Below are positions 62,577-63,543 of a stretch of 63,543 nt of DNA, in pieces. The DNA is taken from NCBI RefSeq assembly GCF_000344175.1, contig NZ_ALWW01000012.1:22-63564 (forward strand), read 5' to 3'. Within the stretch, counting starts at the first letter, position 1; each line of letters starts with the position of its first letter. The notes under the pieces are model-generated. The model saw only the letters and a list, made by a program, of their open reading frames with translations, ran no database searches and was not told the DNA's origin. The DNA comes from Listeria fleischmannii subsp. fleischmannii LU2006-1. Its GTDB lineage: Bacteria > Bacillota > Bacilli > Lactobacillales > Listeriaceae. The translations under genes and the position numbers were made by a program.

Positions 62577-63543
62577 ATTTTTCACCTTTTAATAAAGTTT
62601 TGACATCTTTATTTATAATAGACGTACGGATGGAATAAATTATCAGACATTCTAAAAGTAACATAATGAAAAGAAAAGGCATAACCAACATATACTCCAG
62701 ATAATAAAACTGCAAGTGAGCCACCAACAAAGCTAACTAAAAGGTTGGGTAAAATAAGTGATAGGCTACTTTGCCAAAATGATTTACCAAAAACGTATTG
62801 AATGGCTTGTTTATAAATCATATTTTGATATTGCATTTTTGTGAAAATGATTGTAAGTGCAACCATCGAAACTAAAATAACAACAATACTGATTAGTTGT
62901 CTATAAATTTTGGTTTTTAAAGCATTTATTTCTTCCCCAACAGATTGATAAACATTAAATACGTGGGTAATTTCTGTTGCACCAGTTTTTTTTATTAGGG
63001 GAGAAATAGTATCATAAGCTTGTCCATTATCATCACTTGTAAAAAATAATGAACTTGTAGTTAATGCTCCAATATTTGATGAATCAATATTATTTGTATA
63101 TAGAATTGCAAGTGGATCAGTAATCTGACTGTTATGTGGAGAGCCACTATAAATATCATATGTGAAGTATTTTTGATTGTTTTCTACATATATACAATTG
63201 ATTTTAAGCCCTTTTTTTAGGAGTTTTTAGTGGCGGCAACTGCATCTTTTCTCGGTACATATTGGCTACAACTATTTTTTGAAAATAAAACCAGTCATTA
63301 TAATTTTGAACAATTTTTGTTTCATTTATTTTTTGTTTGTATGGGACTAAAATGTTCAATGTATTTTTATCATCTATTATTTTTGTTAGGGCATTTTGAC
63401 CATCTATCGCTCTAATTGGATTTAAACGAAGATAATTAGCATCTATTTTAACACTTCTATGCGGGAAGGATATACATTTTGACTTTGAATTATTGTTAAT
63501 TATTATAAATTTTGAAATTATTTTAACATTCTTAGTAAATTTT
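62569..63543 (-). pseudogene. bacteriocin-associated integral membrane permease (DUF1430 type), partial at window edge, frameshifted
   Basis: On the minus strand a single protein can be followed from the window edge (KFTKNVKIISKF...) to KLLKGEKYD-like ending at 62569. It contains a large extracytoplasmic domain, then membrane helices (LISIVVILVSMVALTIIF, LILPNLLVSFVGGSLAVLL, MPFLFIMLLLECLII). Two shifts interrupt it: T7 at 63212-63218 (plus strand) should be T6, and one base near 62675-62697 is in excess. Topology and partner ATPase match the DUF1430/bact_immun_7tm permeases. The N-terminus is beyond the window. Confidence 0.8.

Overview
The window reads as chromosome of a low-GC Firmicute, most likely Listeria sensu lato. 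The AraC regulator - Gfo/Idh - isomerase - ThuA - isomerase - Gfo/Idh - CsbD block has an order I recognise from Listeria. So do the hflX - phosphoesterase - lipoate ligase block, the Fur-boxed P1B-type ATPase (FrvA type), the LPXTG GH18 protein with a MucBP domain and the secreted multi-Ig protein beside a Crp/Fnr (PrfA-like) regulator. Species cannot be fixed from sequence alone.

Layout. 0-6 kb: alkyltransferase, NdpA-type nucleoid protein, glyoxalase, MBL hydrolase, YjdI/YjdJ pair, LtrA, and an MntR-controlled mntH with a disrupted N-terminus. 6-12 kb: AraC regulator and a five-gene sugar oxidoreductase/isomerase operon, then CsbD. 12-26 kb: DJ-1-like protein, GNAT, START-like proteins, an ABC-F gene behind an attenuator-type leader, PerR-type ahpCF, tRNA-Ser(CGA), aldo/keto reductase, an Mga-like regulator divergent from a Fur-boxed metal exporter (frvA), a nucleotidyltransferase and an FAD synthetase-like gene. 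27-28 kb: a 1.1-kb gene-poor AT-rich stretch. 28-42.4 kb: Crp/Fnr regulator, a 1499-aa secreted repeat protein, a lipoprotein, then a Wzx/Wzy-type exopolysaccharide cluster (UDP-ManNAcA-type dehydrogenase, Wzz, tyrosine kinase, initiating sugar transferase, WecG/TagA transferase, acyltransferase, polymerase, flippase, GT4). 42.5-63.5 kb: LPXTG GH18 enzyme, SGNH hydrolase with an ABC-2 exporter, an mhq-like quinone detoxification operon, hflX behind a uORF/terminator leader, lplA, lipoprotein, GntR regulator, quinone reductase, lipid kinase, a serine hydrolase, and at the right edge an ABC transporter of the lactococcin-972-associated type.

Two cross-cutting observations stand out. First, a roughly 175-bp element with 16-bp terminal inverted repeats occurs twice, in opposite orientations. 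Both copies lie between convergent genes, and each is flanked on both sides by a copy of the local transcription terminator hairpin. Second, at least a dozen genes carry single-base frameshifts, mostly in A/T homopolymers. That pattern suggests read errors in a draft assembly more than gene decay, so the 'pseudogene' labels below should be read with that in mind.
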